Assembly (NCBI GenBank): GCA_964345695.1
Contig: CAYFSC010000030.1
Coordinates: 1 to 23,389, forward strand
Reading direction: 5' to 3'
DNA: 23,389 bases
DNA from: CAYFSC01 sp964345695
Lineage (GTDB): Bacteria > Bacteroidota > Rhodothermia > Rhodothermales > Salinibacteraceae
The notes under the pieces are model-generated. The model was given only the letters and a program-made list of their open reading frames with translations. It did no database searches and was not told the origin of the DNA. Positions 1 through 8,789 of the stretch are shown here, piece after piece. The position numbers and the translations under genes were made by a program. The first letter of the stretch is position 1. Each line of letters begins with the position of its first letter.

Positions 1-576
1 CCGCGCCGTGGCAAACAGCGCCGGCACGAGTCCGCGCGGCACGCTCACGCCCTGCCCCGCCTCGTCCACCATCTGCCCGTACCACTGTCCGGACCGCCCC
101 TCGTGCCAGGCCTGCGAGCGGCGACCAATCGTGGCGTAATGGTCGAAGCTGTACAGCAGCACCCCGGTCAGCACGAGCAACGACTGTCCAAGCATCGCGG
201 TCTTGGCCCCGAACTGCTGCCCGCCGCCGTCCGCTGCGAAGTAGGCCAGCAGCGCCGCCGGCACCGCGAAGAGCCCCCAGAGCGCACGCATCGGCCGGAA
301 CTGGTATCGCAGCAGGCGGGACGGCGGCCAGTTGAGCACCTGCAGCATCGGCGCGTTGGGATCCGGAAGAAGCACGTTGGGGATCGTCACGGCGACGGCC
401 CCCGACATGATCAGCGTCCACAGCCGCAGCGCCGCCGCCCGCGACGACACGTCGAGCCCGTCGGCCAGCAGGGCCGCAGCATAGCCGAGCACCGCCAGCA
501 GAAGCCCGTAGGCCAGTCGGCTCGTGGTGCCGGTACGACGGCGAAACGGCGGAGGAAGATGCGGGGCGTCTTGCAC
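1..576 (-). CDS. Polytopic membrane protein, unknown function (C-terminus beyond left edge)
   Basis: An open minus-strand frame runs from a GTG at 576 to the window edge without a stop (192 codons). It shows strong G/C at third positions and a clear membrane-protein composition. At least four hydrophobic segments are visible: one starting RLAYGLLLAVLGYAAALLA, then LRLWTLIMSGAVAV, then MRALWGLFAVPAALLAYF, then a segment ending LLVLTGVLLYSF. A polar stretch rich in W, Q and G follows the fourth segment. The frame stays open upstream of 576, so the start is uncertain. GTG 576 was chosen as the last start before the basic residues (PPFRRRTG) that precede the first helix. I do not recognise the family. 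An integral component of a transporter, such as an ABC-2-like permease, is possible but no diagnostic motif is visible. The gene is divergent from the one at 941. Confidence 0.6.
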   Translation of the reverse strand, partial: MQDAPHLPPPFRRRTGTTSRLAYGLLLAVLGYAAALLADGLDVSSRAAALRLWTLIMSGAVAVTIPNVLLPDPNAPMLQVLNWPPSRLLRYQFRPMRALWGLFAVPAALLAYFAADGGGQQFGAKTAMLGQSLLVLTGVLLYSFDHYATIGRRSQAWHEGRSGQWYGQMVDEAGQGVSVPRGLVPALFATAR

Positions 577-940
577 GGAAGCGCGGCAGGGGGCGAAAAG
601 AAAGACGGCAGGGACCTCCTCGCTGACAGCCGGAGGCACAAAGGGAAAACGGACGCGCCGCCAGATGTCGTTCCGGCCGACTCGTCCCTTCCGGCAGTCC
701 GCGGAGAAGTAGCGTACAAAGACGGAGCTTGCGAAAACGAAGGTTACAAAGGCGCAGTGCTCCGGGCAACGTCGCGGCCCACCCGCGCCCCGTTGCGCAG
801 GGTCTTCGACGAGAAATCGTCGGCCCGCCGACTCGTTCCGCTGTCTCCGGAGGCAGGGGCAGCGGAGAAAACGGTTTCGGGCTGCGTACGTTGATGACGC
901 CAGATGTTGCGATGTCGTTCGCCTACCGTCGCCCGCCGCT
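577..940. other. Divergent intergenic region
   Basis: About 360 bases separate the divergent starts at 576 (-) and 941 (+), so promoters for both are expected here. The minus-strand frame remains open through part of it, so the left gene could start further right than annotated. Open frames on the plus strand are arginine-rich and have no membrane or domain character. I see no RNA gene, repeat or convincing promoter consensus. Confidence 0.4.
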
Positions 941-2769
941 ATGCCACGTTCCCTGACCCGCCCCCTGTACGATCGCCTCTGTGAGGCCTATCCGGCCGAC
1001 CGCGCCTACCGCGCCGACGACTGGAACGATGGTCCCATGCCCGATGCCCTCCGGCACTTCCTGAAGCAGGTGCTGGCTCACCGGGCAGGACTGGAGATGC
1101 GCCGCCTCCGGCAGGCCCGCACCGAGTGGGTGGCGTACGACCATGCCGACGTCGAGCGCGCCATGCAGGAACTGGAGCAGGCGGTGCAGGGCCACGCCCA
1201 CATTCCGGCCGACGCATGGGAGGACGTTCTGCACCAGGCCGTCAAAGCGGTGACGGCCTACCTCGTGCGTCCAGTGCCCACCCTCGTGTCCTTCATCTTT
1301 GACGACGAAGACACGACCCTTCCCATCGATCGGGTGCGGTGGCGCATGCAGTTCTTCGGCCCGTATGCCTACTTGCACGACGCCGTCGACACCTACGCCG
1401 GGCAGCGCTCGCTCTCCCGCCTGCACCCGAACACGTTCCAGAGTTTCCTCTCCCGTATCGATGCGCGCGCCGTCCCCGAGACGAACGACGCGGACCGCTG
1501 GATGCGCCTCCTTGCACCGCTCTTCACCGCAGCGCGCGTGGCAACCGGCGCCGAGGCCGTCCCCACTTCCCTGCTGCGTGCCTTCTTCGACGAGAAGCGG
1601 GCGGCCGAGCTGGTGCAGTGCCTGGAGGAGCGCGGGCAGTCTGGTCACGCCAGCACGCCGCGCAACGTCCTGCGCCGCCTAATCGAAGCGCCCGACGCCG
1701 CCCCAGCAGGAGACAAGCCGGCGGAGGACANNNNNNNNNNNNNNNNNNNNNNNNNNNNNNNNNNNNNNNNNNNNNNNNNNNNNNNNNNNNNNNNNNNNNN
1801 NNNNNNNNNNNNNNNNNNNNNNNNNNNNNNGCGGAGGACAACCCAGCGGAGGACAGCCCGGCGGAGGGGGAGCCAGTCGACGCGGCCTCTGCGGACGCGC
1901 CCGCTCTGCCCCCCGAGACCGTGGTCGAGGACGCGCTCCTGGGCAGCCCGTGGCCGCCGAGGGCACCCGAGGACGGACCGGCGGCGGGCGCTCCGGATGC
2001 AGGAAGCGGCGCTCTCCCCAAGGTACCGCTGGGCAGAGCCCCCGACGCAGACACGCCTTCCGGCACCGAGGAACCGACCGACGGGCCGGCCGAGCCTGAG
2101 ACGCCGGAGGCAGCTCCTGATCTCGACGCAGCCGCGCCACAGGCCGCCTCGGCCGAAGAGCATCCTGCCGACGCATCGTTCCCGGCGAACGACACTGCGT
2201 CCACCGCGGACGCCTCTGAACCTGGCGACCCGGAAGCCGATGCATCCGCCTCTGAGGCTGCTGCCCCGCCGTCTTCCGACGTCGAGTCTGCGCCGCCCGG
2301 CGACGAGAGGGACAATCCGTATGCCGACGAGGTCGCTCCGCTCTGGCAGCAGTTTCAGACCACCGGACCGTCGCGTGCAAAGTCGTCCGAGGCCGCGGAG
2401 CCGGATGAGCAGACGCCCCTCTGGGCGCGCTTCAAACCGTCACAGTCTGCCTCAGACGATGGCCTTCAGGAGGCGTCTGCCGAGGAAGGAGGCCCTGCGC
2501 CCGGCCCTCTTGACGATGCCGCCCGCGAGTTGGAGCAGCGCATCTTTGGCCAAACCCCCGCACCGCATCGTGAGGCCTACGTGCGTCAGCTTTTCAAGGG
2601 ATCGACCGAGGACTACCGTCAGATCCTTCGTCGCATCGACCGCGCGGCAAGCTGGAGCGAAGCCTCGCAGATCATCGCCCAGGACGTGTTCCGCGCCAAC
2701 CAGATCAACATCTACAGCGACGTGGCCGTCACCTTCACGGATGCCGTGGAGGCCTCCTTTCAAGATTAG
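941..2769 (+). CDS. Large acidic-linker protein of unknown function, interrupted by a sequence gap
   Basis: The gene starts at ATG 941 and reads about 263 codons to the N-run at 1731. The coding frame after the gap (from 1831, AEDNP...) is offset by one and ends at the TAG at 2767-2769. The offset simply means the 100 Ns do not represent true length, so this is one gene rather than a frameshift. The N-terminal part (about 250 residues, starting MPRSLTRPLYDRLCEAYP) is helical and well structured. The middle is a long Ala/Pro/Asp/Glu-rich linker beginning with five-residue AED-type repeats. The C-terminal 75 residues (from IFGQTPAPHREAYV) look like a folded helical domain, ending DAVEASFQD. Two short PLW-containing motifs (APLWQQF and TPLWARF) precede it and may be docking motifs. 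There is no signal peptide or membrane segment. I do not recognise the family; the architecture suggests two folded modules tethered by a flexible acidic linker, in keeping with a halophile. Confidence 0.75.
1721..1875 (+). repeat. 15-bp in-frame coding tandem repeat around gap 1
   Basis: Three consecutive 15-base units start at 1831, 1846 and 1861 and encode AEDNP, AEDSP and AEGEP. The ten bases immediately before the gap (1721-1730, GCGGAGGACA) are identical to the ten bases immediately after it (1831-1840). The gap therefore lies inside the repeat tract, which probably broke the assembly. Repeat number, and so linker length, is unknown. Confidence 0.85.
1731..1830. other. Assembly gap (100 N)
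   Basis: A run of exactly 100 Ns, the usual placeholder for a gap of unknown size. The reading frame is restored only if the true missing length is 2 modulo 3, whereas 100 is 1 modulo 3. This supports an arbitrary size. Confidence 0.95.
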
Positions 2770-3089
2770 TGCTCTGTCAGTGTTCGTGTTGAAGCAATCT
2801 CACAACCCAAGGCATGTCGTTCCGACTGCCTATGACTTGATTCGGTCTTGAAGAGAACGGCGTCTCGGACGAACCGGAGGGGTCCGCAGGGTCGCCCCTG
2901 CGCGGACGGATGTGAGCAGAGAGGCATGCGAAAACCTCAAAATCGGTGTCAGCGGTTCCGGAGCGCCCGCGCGGCTGCTCTTTGCAGCGGGCTTGGACGA
3001 AGCCTCCAACTCTTCATTGACGCCCTACGCCTTGCCTCCTACTTTCCCAGAAATTACAACACCGCGACAAGCCTCCTCCGCTGTCTCTC
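2770..3089. other. Intergenic region with a possible hairpin
   Basis: About 320 bases between the unknown-function gene and pccB. A possible stem-loop lies at 2882-2907: GTCCGC then AGGG pairs with CCCT then GCGGAC, with two unpaired bases on the 3' side. It has no following T-run, so it is not a typical terminator. The pccB promoter should lie in the more AT-rich half from about 2930 to 3080, but I could not assign one. Short plus-strand open frames here overlap each other and look spurious. Confidence 0.4.
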
Positions 3090-4676
3090 ATGAGTGATTC
3101 TGACGACCGTCCTTCCGACGCTCTTTCCGTCGACGAACGCCACGCCGACCTCGACAAGCGCCGGTCCGATGCCCGGCTGGGCGGGGGCGAACAGCGTATC
3201 GAACGGCAGCACGAGAAGGACAAGCTGACGGCCCGCGAGCGCCTCGACATCTTGCTGGACGACGATTCGTTCGAGGAACTGGGCACGTTCGTCCGCCACC
3301 AGGAATCCGACTATGGCCTCGAAGACAACCGTCCTTACGGCGACGGGGTGGTCACCGGATACGGCACCATCAACGGACGGCTCGTGTTCGTCTTCAGCCA
3401 GGACTTCACGGTGTTCGGCGGGTCGCTGGGCCGCGCGCACGCGGACAAGATCGTAAACGTGATGGAGAAGGCGCTCGAAAACGGGGCGCCGGTCATCGGC
3501 CTGAACGACTCGGGCGGTGCGCGCATCCAGGAAGGCGTCAAGTCGCTCGGTGGCTACGCCGACATTTTCAAGCTCAACGTGGAGGCCTCGGGCGTCATCC
3601 CGCAGATTTCCGCCGTGATGGGGCCGTGCGCAGGCGGCGCCGTGTACAGCCCAGCCATGACCGACTTCACCTTCATGGTAGAAGGCACGAGCTACATGTT
3701 CGTGACCGGCCCGCACGTCGTGAAGACCGTGACGCAGGAGGACGTGACGAGCGAAGAGCTGGGCGGCGCGCAGACCCACGCCTCGAAGAGCGGCGTGAAC
3801 CACGTCACCTGCGCGACGGACGTGGACTGCCTGCTGCGCATCCGGGAGCTGATGAGCTACCTGCCCGCGAACTGCGAGGCGGACCCGCCCAAGAAGCCGC
3901 GCGATCCGGCCACCAATTCGCTGGACCCAGAGGCGCTCAACGACATCGTTCCGGACGCGCCGAACAAGCCGTACGACATGCGCGACGTGGTGCGCCACGT
4001 CGTGGACGACGGCGAGTTCTTCGAGATCATGCCGGACTTCGGCGAGAACATTCTCACCGGCTTCTCCCGGATCGGCGGTCGCTCCATCGGCATCGTGGCG
4101 AACCAGCCTGCTGTGCTGGCGGGCACGCTCGACATCGACGCCTCCATCAAGGGTGCCCGCTTCGTGCGCTTCTGCGATGCGTTCAACATCCCGCTGCTCG
4201 TGTTTGAGGACGTGCCGGGGTTCCTCCCGGGCACCGACCAGGAATGGAACGGCATCATCAAGCACGGGGCGAAGCTGCTGTACGCGTTCTGCGAGGCGAC
4301 CGTGCCGCGCATCACCGTCATCACGCGCAAGGCGTACGGCGGCGCCTACGACGTGATGAACTCGAAGCACATCGGCGGCGACCTCAACGTCGCCTGGCCG
4401 ACGGCCGAGATCGCCGTGATGGGCCCGAAGGGCGCAGTCGAGATCATCTACCGCCACGAACTGGCCAACGCCGACGACCCGGAAGCCAAGAAAGACGAGT
4501 TCATCGAGCAGTACCGGGAGAAGTTTGCCAACCCGTACATCGCCGCCGAGCACGGCTACGTCGACGACGTCATCAAGCCGAGCGAAACGCGCAAGCGCCT
4601 CATCCGCGGCTTCGACATGCTGGAGAACAAGGTCGTGAACAACCCGCGCAAGAAGCACGGCAACATGCCGCTGTAG
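3090..4676 (+). CDS. pccB: Propionyl-CoA carboxylase beta subunit (carboxyltransferase)
   Basis: The 528-residue product has the length and sequence of the PccB/MmdA carboxyltransferase family. This subunit transfers carboxyl from carboxybiotin to propionyl-CoA (often also acetyl-CoA), giving methylmalonyl-CoA in the cytoplasm. Diagnostic segments include KLTARERLDILLD near the N-terminus, NDSGGARIQEGVKSLGGY and MGPCAGGAVYSPAMTDF in the N-terminal crotonase-like half (oxyanion glycines), and FEDVPGFLPGTDQEW, TRKAYGGAYDVMNSKH and WPTAEIAVMGPKGAVEII in the C-terminal half. The C-terminus KKHGNMPL is typical of the family. The start at ATG 3090 gives the usual short acidic leader. No biotin carboxylase or biotin carrier gene is adjacent, so the alpha subunit must be encoded elsewhere. 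A methylmalonyl-CoA decarboxylase alpha subunit (MmdA) is the main alternative; sequence alone does not fully separate them. Confidence 0.93.
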   Translation: MSDSDDRPSDALSVDERHADLDKRRSDARLGGGEQRIERQHEKDKLTARERLDILLDDDSFEELGTFVRHQESDYGLEDNRPYGDGVVTGYGTINGRLVFVFSQDFTVFGGSLGRAHADKIVNVMEKALENGAPVIGLNDSGGARIQEGVKSLGGYADIFKLNVEASGVIPQISAVMGPCAGGAVYSPAMTDFTFMVEGTSYMFVTGPHVVKTVTQEDVTSEELGGAQTHASKSGVNHVTCATDVDCLLRIRELMSYLPANCEADPPKKPRDPATNSLDPEALNDIVPDAPNKPYDMRDVVRHVVDDGEFFEIMPDFGENILTGFSRIGGRSIGIVANQPAVLAGTLDIDASIKGARFVRFCDAFNIPLLVFEDVPGFLPGTDQEWNGIIKHGAKLLYAFCEATVPRITVITRKAYGGAYDVMNSKHIGGDLNVAWPTAEIAVMGPKGAVEIIYRHELANADDPEAKKDEFIEQYREKFANPYIAAEHGYVDDVIKPSETRKRLIRGFDMLENKVVNNPRKKHGNMPL

Positions 4677-4718
4677 ATTGGCGACACGCGCCGTTCGTCC
4701 GGAACCGCTGCGGATGCA

Positions 4719-4745
4719 GGGGCGAACCCGGCCGGTGCTTCGCCC
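4719..4745 (+). terminator. Possible stem-loop downstream of pccB
   Basis: GGGCGAA (4720-4726) is a perfect inverted match of TTCGCCC (4739-4745) around a 12-base GC-rich loop. It lies 43 bases after the pccB stop and 20 bases before the next start. The nearest T-run (4761-4764) is 15 bases beyond the stem, so this is a weak terminator or a processing/attenuation hairpin at best. Confidence 0.3.
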
Positions 4746-4765
4746 TCGCCCGACCCCGGCTTTTC

Positions 4766-5644
4766 ATGCCCACCCGTCTCGCTGGCCCTGCCGCGCTGCT
4801 CACCGCCGCCGTGTGCTGGGGCCTCCTCGGACCGGTCGCGCGTGTGGCCCTGCGCGAGGGGGTGGCTCCGCTGGAGATCGCCTTCTGGCGCGCCGTGGTA
4901 GGCGGCCTTCTCTTCGCCGGACATGTCGCCGTGATGCGCGCATACGCCTCCGATTCTCTTTCTCTGGCACGAATCGTGCGCGGGCGCGACGGGCTCGCGG
5001 CGGCCGCGTTCGGACTGATTGGCGTGTCGCTGTTCTACGCCGCCTACCAGCTGGCCATCGAACGGGGCGGAGCGGCGCTGGCGTCGGTGCTGCTCTACAC
5101 CGCCCCGGCGTGGGTGGCCGCCATCGGCGCGACCTGGCTCGGCGAGCCGATGACCCGCAGGAAACTCTTCGCCATCGGTCTGACGCTGACCGGCATCAGC
5201 GGCATCGCCATGAGTGGAGCCCGCACGATTCACTTCTCCTGGGCCGCCGTGGCGTGGGGCCTCGTCTCGGCCCTCAGCTACGCGCTCTACTATCCGTTCG
5301 GAAAGCACTACTTCGACCGCCTCGCACCGGCGACGATCTTTGCCGTGGCCCTGCCTGTCGGCGCGCTCGGCCTGCTTCCGCTCGTAGTGTTCCAGCCCAA
5401 AACCCCGGCCGCCTGGCTGTCCATCCTCTTCATCGGCGGAGTGTCTACCTACGGGGCCTACCTGGCCTATGGCGCGGGCCTGCAGCGCATGGACGCGTCG
5501 CGCGCCAGCCTCCTTGCCACACTGGAACCCGTCGTCGCCGCCGTCGTCGCGCACCTCTGGTGGGACGAGCGGTTTGGCCCGTGGGGGTACGTCGGCGCCG
5601 CCCTCGTCCTGTCCGCGGCGTTCCTGACGGCCGCACAGGAGTAA
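4766..5644 (+). CDS. EamA/DMT-superfamily permease
   Basis: The 292-residue inner-membrane protein has ten predicted hydrophobic segments arranged as two five-helix EamA halves. This is the standard size and layout of drug/metabolite transporters (RhaT/YdcZ/RarD-like). The first helix contains AAVCWGLLGPVARVAL, and the next motif EIAFWRAVVGGLL matches the family's F-x-R-x-x-x-A pattern. The second half begins at SWAAVAWGLVSALSYALYYPFGK and ends with LLATLEPVVAAVVAHLWWDERFGPWGYVGAALVL, the typical E-P-V-x-A signature of the last repeat. Start ATG 4766 (MPTRLAGP) was chosen because it leads straight into helix 1; the frame is open much further upstream inside pccB. The substrate cannot be told from sequence; amino acids or other small metabolites are usual. 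It lies 89 bases after pccB on the same strand. Confidence 0.88.
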   Translation: MPTRLAGPAALLTAAVCWGLLGPVARVALREGVAPLEIAFWRAVVGGLLFAGHVAVMRAYASDSLSLARIVRGRDGLAAAAFGLIGVSLFYAAYQLAIERGGAALASVLLYTAPAWVAAIGATWLGEPMTRRKLFAIGLTLTGISGIAMSGARTIHFSWAAVAWGLVSALSYALYYPFGKHYFDRLAPATIFAVALPVGALGLLPLVVFQPKTPAAWLSILFIGGVSTYGAYLAYGAGLQRMDASRASLLATLEPVVAAVVAHLWWDERFGPWGYVGAALVLSAAFLTAAQE

Positions 5645-5744
5645 NNNNNNNNNNNNNNNNNNNNNNNNNNNNNNNNNNNNNNNNNNNNNNNNNNNNNNNN
5701 NNNNNNNNNNNNNNNNNNNNNNNNNNNNNNNNNNNNNNNNNNNN
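5645..5744. other. Assembly gap (100 N) directly after a stop codon
   Basis: A 100-N placeholder begins at the base after the TAA at 5642-5644. In this window, short-period repeat arrays begin at the same position relative to other genes (19929, 20776), so a repeat array is a likely cause of the gap. That is inference. Confidence 0.95.
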
Positions 5745-5902
5745 CTCCGATGTACACCGCTGCCTCGACGCGGTCGGCTGTGAAATTCGAGTCGGTTGGT
5801 TTCGGTTCTCGCCGCGCGGCTCCACTTTTCGTTCGGGTTCCCAACCGCTCGAACGTCGGAACGCCGCTCTCGGACCTCTCTTCTCGAACCTCGGCACACG
5901 CG

Positions 5903-6778
5903 ATGACGCTCTCCGATCTTCACTCGCTGCTCGACCTGGAGTCGATCGAGCACACCATCTTTCGCGGGGCGAGCCACGACATCGGCTCCGGGAGCGTGTT
6001 CGGCGGACAGGCGCTCGCCCAGGCTCTCGTGGCCGCCCGACGCACGGTGGACGACCCCGACCGGGTGCCCCACTCGATGCACGGGTACTTCATTCTTCCG
6101 GGCGACGTCGACGCGCCCATCGTCTACGAAGTGGATCGCCTGCGCGACGGGCGCAGCTTCACCACGCGCCGCATCGTGGCCATCCAGCACGGACGCGCCA
6201 TCTTCAACATGGCCGCCTCGTTTCACCGGATCGAGTCGGGCGCCGAACACCAGGCCGAGGCACCCGACGTGCCGGGCCCCGACGGCCTCGCCGCCGATGT
6301 GGAGCGGGTGCGCGACCTGGACGCCCGCATCCCCGAGGAGCTGCGCGCCCTATACATGCAGGAGCGGCCCATCGAATTCCGGCCGGTCGATCCCGTCAAT
6401 CCGTTCGATCCGCAGCCCGAGCCGCCGCAGAAGTATGTCTGGCTCCGCGCGCACGGCTCTTTGAGCGACGACCGGCTGCTGCATCAGGCCGTCCTCGCTT
6501 ACGCCTCCGACTACGGCCTGCTCGGCACCGCCCTGCGTCCGCATGGCCTGTCGTTCGTGCAGCCGACCCTCCAGCTCGCCACCCTCGACCACGCGATCTG
6601 GTTCCATCGTCCGTTTCGCGCAGACGAGTGGCTGCTCTACGCGATGGACAGCCCGAGCGCATCTGGCGCCCGCGGCTTCACGCGCGGACAAATCTTTGAC
6701 CGGGACGGAACGCTCGTCGCTTCCGTCACCCAGGAAGGGCTGATGCGCGTCTGGGCGGAAGAGAACGCGTCGCAGTAG
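5903..6778 (+). CDS. tesB: Acyl-CoA thioesterase II
   Basis: The 291-residue product matches TesB in length (E. coli enzyme about 286) and in its double-hotdog layout. It hydrolyses acyl-CoA to free fatty acid and CoA in the cytoplasm. Visible family segments are FRGASHDIGSGSVFGGQALAQAL near the N-terminus, VHYFILPGD-like HGYFILPGDVDAPIVYEVDR, GRSFTTRRI with FNMAASFH (first hotdog), and AYASDYGLLGTALRPH with DHAIWFHRPFRADEWLLY, and GFTRGQIFDRDGTLVASVTQEGLMR (second hotdog). The Asp of the ASDY motif and the Gln of VTQEG correspond to catalytic-triad positions known in E. coli TesB. ATG 5903 (MTLSDLHSLLDLE) was chosen because upstream in-frame sequence is low in family similarity. Its 3' end is 20 bases from the convergent phosphoesterase stop. 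Confidence 0.93.
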   Translation: MTLSDLHSLLDLESIEHTIFRGASHDIGSGSVFGGQALAQALVAARRTVDDPDRVPHSMHGYFILPGDVDAPIVYEVDRLRDGRSFTTRRIVAIQHGRAIFNMAASFHRIESGAEHQAEAPDVPGPDGLAADVERVRDLDARIPEELRALYMQERPIEFRPVDPVNPFDPQPEPPQKYVWLRAHGSLSDDRLLHQAVLAYASDYGLLGTALRPHGLSFVQPTLQLATLDHAIWFHRPFRADEWLLYAMDSPSASGARGFTRGQIFDRDGTLVASVTQEGLMRVWAEENASQ

Positions 6779-6798
6779 GAAACGGCCCCTGTCCGCAA

Positions 6799-7707
6799 TT
6801 ACGCAGCACGCGCGGCATCGCGTTCAACCAGGACGTCGTCGGTGCCGACGCGCTCCGTGGTCGCCGTCTCCCGGGCGATCGTGGTCTCGTAGCACACCGT
6901 GCCCTCGGCATCACAGAACCGGAGCTCCATCACATCGGGGTGGAGCGTGACGGCGGCGAACCCGAGGGTGCTCCGGCTGAAGCGCGAGTGCGGGCCTGTT
7001 CCCGCGGGGCGCGTCTCGGAGCCGGCACCCGACACCACGTAGTGCAGGCCGTCCTCCGCCAGGTGCTGGAGATCGTGCTCGTGTCCGTTGAAGTACGTCT
7101 GCACGCCGTACTGCCGCAGCAGCGGATCCACCTGGTTGCGCAACGCCGGGGTGTCGCCGTGGAACGACCCGGCCGACCGGATGGGATGGTGCCCCACCAC
7201 GATGCGCCACGCGGACCGCGACGGGGCCAGCATGTGGCGCAGCCAGTAGCTCTGCAGTGTCGGGTCGTAGGCGGTGCCGTACGACTCGCGGTCTACAGCG
7301 GCCCTCTGGTCCACCTCGGCGAAGGGGGTCGTGTCGAGCACGACGAACTGAGCGTGCGTGCGGGCGTCGATCTGCTTGTTGACCGAGTAGTAGCGATCCG
7401 GAAGGCGCCAGCGCACGTCCCGGCGGGCGTACGCAATCTGGGCGCGGACGCTTCCCTCGTGGTCGTGGTTGCCGAGGGTAGCATACCAGGGGACGTGCAG
7501 CGCAGGATCGTCATAAACGGCGTCGAAGCTCTCGCACCAGTGGGCATCGTGGATGCTCTCGACCCCGTGTTCGTAGAAGTTATCCCCCGTGGACAGAACG
7601 AAGTCGATATTGTAGCGACGCGCGGCGCGGGCCATTCCGGTGGCCACGGCGCGCTGGGCATCGGAACCACGGCGCCCCCAGTCGCCAAGAACAAGAAATG
7701 AAAGCAT
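6799..7707 (-). CDS. Purple-acid-phosphatase-type metallophosphoesterase
   Basis: The 302-residue protein carries every metal-binding motif of the purple acid phosphatase / tartrate-resistant acid phosphatase family: GDWG (Asp9), GDNFY (Asp42, Tyr45), GNHD (Asn80, His81), VVGHHP and NGHEHDLQH. It should hydrolyse phosphomonoesters at a dinuclear metal centre, with the metal-ligating Tyr giving the purple type. It is the last gene of the minus-strand Pho cluster, 259 bases after phoU, which supports a role in phosphate scavenging. No signal peptide is visible before the first motif, unlike most family members, so the protein may be cytoplasmic or use another route. Start ATG 7707 (MLSFLVLGDWG) places the first motif at residue 8; an in-frame ATG at 7746 would add 13 polar residues. 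A distinct promoter could lie in 7708-7966. Confidence 0.88.
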   Translation of the reverse strand: MLSFLVLGDWGRRGSDAQRAVATGMARAARRYNIDFVLSTGDNFYEHGVESIHDAHWCESFDAVYDDPALHVPWYATLGNHDHEGSVRAQIAYARRDVRWRLPDRYYSVNKQIDARTHAQFVVLDTTPFAEVDQRAAVDRESYGTAYDPTLQSYWLRHMLAPSRSAWRIVVGHHPIRSAGSFHGDTPALRNQVDPLLRQYGVQTYFNGHEHDLQHLAEDGLHYVVSGAGSETRPAGTGPHSRFSRSTLGFAAVTLHPDVMELRFCDAEGTVCYETTIARETATTERVGTDDVLVERDAARAA

Positions 7708-7966
7708 GAACGCTGGAATCGGTGAGTCAGGACCGGTAGCACGCATTGCCAAACGCGGAGAACGGCGCGGTGCATCCTCTTGCCGCTATCGTCTCCGTTG
7801 CGTGCAGACGTCTGCCACCGTCCAGCGCGCGTGCATCACAGACCAAGGAACGGCCTGCACGCCGGATTTCCATCATCAAATCATTACCCCCCTGTGATTA
7901 TTCTGCACACTTCGGCGTTTGGCGTCCTCGCTCACGGGGCTCCCTGGCCCTCCTCCGGGGCGGGCC

Positions 7967-8674
7967 TCACGATGCCCCATGCGATGAGGTCTTCGGCGCA
8001 TCGGACTCCTGAACGCCGCCGTGCCGAACATCGGTGCCCTCAACCATGAAGATGAGGCTCTGCGCGATGTTTTTCGTGTGGTCGGAGATCCGCTCCAGGG
8101 CTTTGCTAGCCGTCAGCAGATTGGCAGCCGCCCGGGTGTGTTCGATGTCACCCTCTCCGAGCATCTCCACGAGCAGGTCGACATTTCTGGCGTGCAGGCG
8201 GTTCACCTGCAGATCGCGCGCGATCACCTTGCGTGCCTTCAGGCGGTCGCGGTCCCAGAAGGCCACCTCCACCTCTCGGAGCATGGCCCGCGACATGTCT
8301 GCCATCTCCGGGATGTGCGTCTTCGTCAGCAGATCCGGCGCCTCGATGAGACTCGGTGTGTTGCGAGCGAGGTTGCGGCAGTGGTCGCCGATGCGCTCAA
8401 AGTCGGTGTTAATCTTGACGGCCATGATGAGCATCCGCAGGTCCGTCGCCACTGGCTGATGCAGCGCCAGAATGCGCTCGCACTGATCGTCGATCTTCAG
8501 CTCCAGCTGATCGATGGCATCGTCCCGCGCGACGACCTCGTCGGCGAGCTGGGCATCTTCGCTGAGCAGCGCGTTCATGGCGTCGGCAAACTGCTCGTCA
8601 ACGAGACTGGCCATCTCGCCGATCAGTTCGTGCAGCGACGACAACTCTTGGTCCAGAGGCGTCTCGGTAGACAT
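7967..8674 (-). CDS. phoU: Phosphate signalling complex protein PhoU
   Basis: The 235-residue protein has the two three-helix PhoU bundles, each with the metal-binding D-x-x-x-E/D-x-x-G-D pattern. The first holds VKINTDFERIGDHCRNLA and the second ASKALERISDHTKNIAQSLIF. PhoU damps the PhoR/PhoB response and links it to Pst transporter activity at the inner face of the membrane. Length and order (after pstB) match canonical pst-phoU operons. ATG 8674 (MSTETPLDQELSSLHELI) is the natural start. The 158 bases separating it from pstB are long for an operon, so it may have an additional promoter. With no phoR nearby, its partner kinase must be encoded elsewhere. Confidence 0.95.
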   Translation of the reverse strand: MSTETPLDQELSSLHELIGEMASLVDEQFADAMNALLSEDAQLADEVVARDDAIDQLELKIDDQCERILALHQPVATDLRMLIMAVKINTDFERIGDHCRNLARNTPSLIEAPDLLTKTHIPEMADMSRAMLREVEVAFWDRDRLKARKVIARDLQVNRLHARNVDLLVEMLGEGDIEHTRAAANLLTASKALERISDHTKNIAQSLIFMVEGTDVRHGGVQESDAPKTSSHGAS

Positions 8675-8789
8675 AGCGTAATTCGGGGATGGGGGATGGG
8701 ACGTCGGTCAGACGGTGCAGACAGAAATGAGGAAATACGCTTCTAGGCGCTATCACGACGGACGTATACACTCCATTCCCGGCAAATGA

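Noticed and set aside
103..894. Plus-strand open frame of 263 codons near the left edge
   Set aside because: It is Arg/His/Gln-rich without domains and lies opposite a hydrophobic frame with clear membrane helices (1-576).
1731..1830. True frameshift in the gene at 941-2769
   Set aside because: The frame change coincides with a placeholder gap of arbitrary length, and both flanking parts continue the same repeat.
2848..3097. Short plus-strand open frames before pccB
   Set aside because: Overlapping low-information frames, no ribosome-binding sequence, no similarity I can recognise.
3054..4658. Long minus-strand open frame opposite pccB
   Set aside because: It is a mirror of the GC-rich third positions of pccB, has His/Arg/Val-rich composition without any domain, and pccB is unambiguous.
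4556..6250. Minus-strand open frame running across the DMT permease, gap 2 and the tesB start
   Set aside because: It reads through 100 Ns and opposes two well-supported genes.
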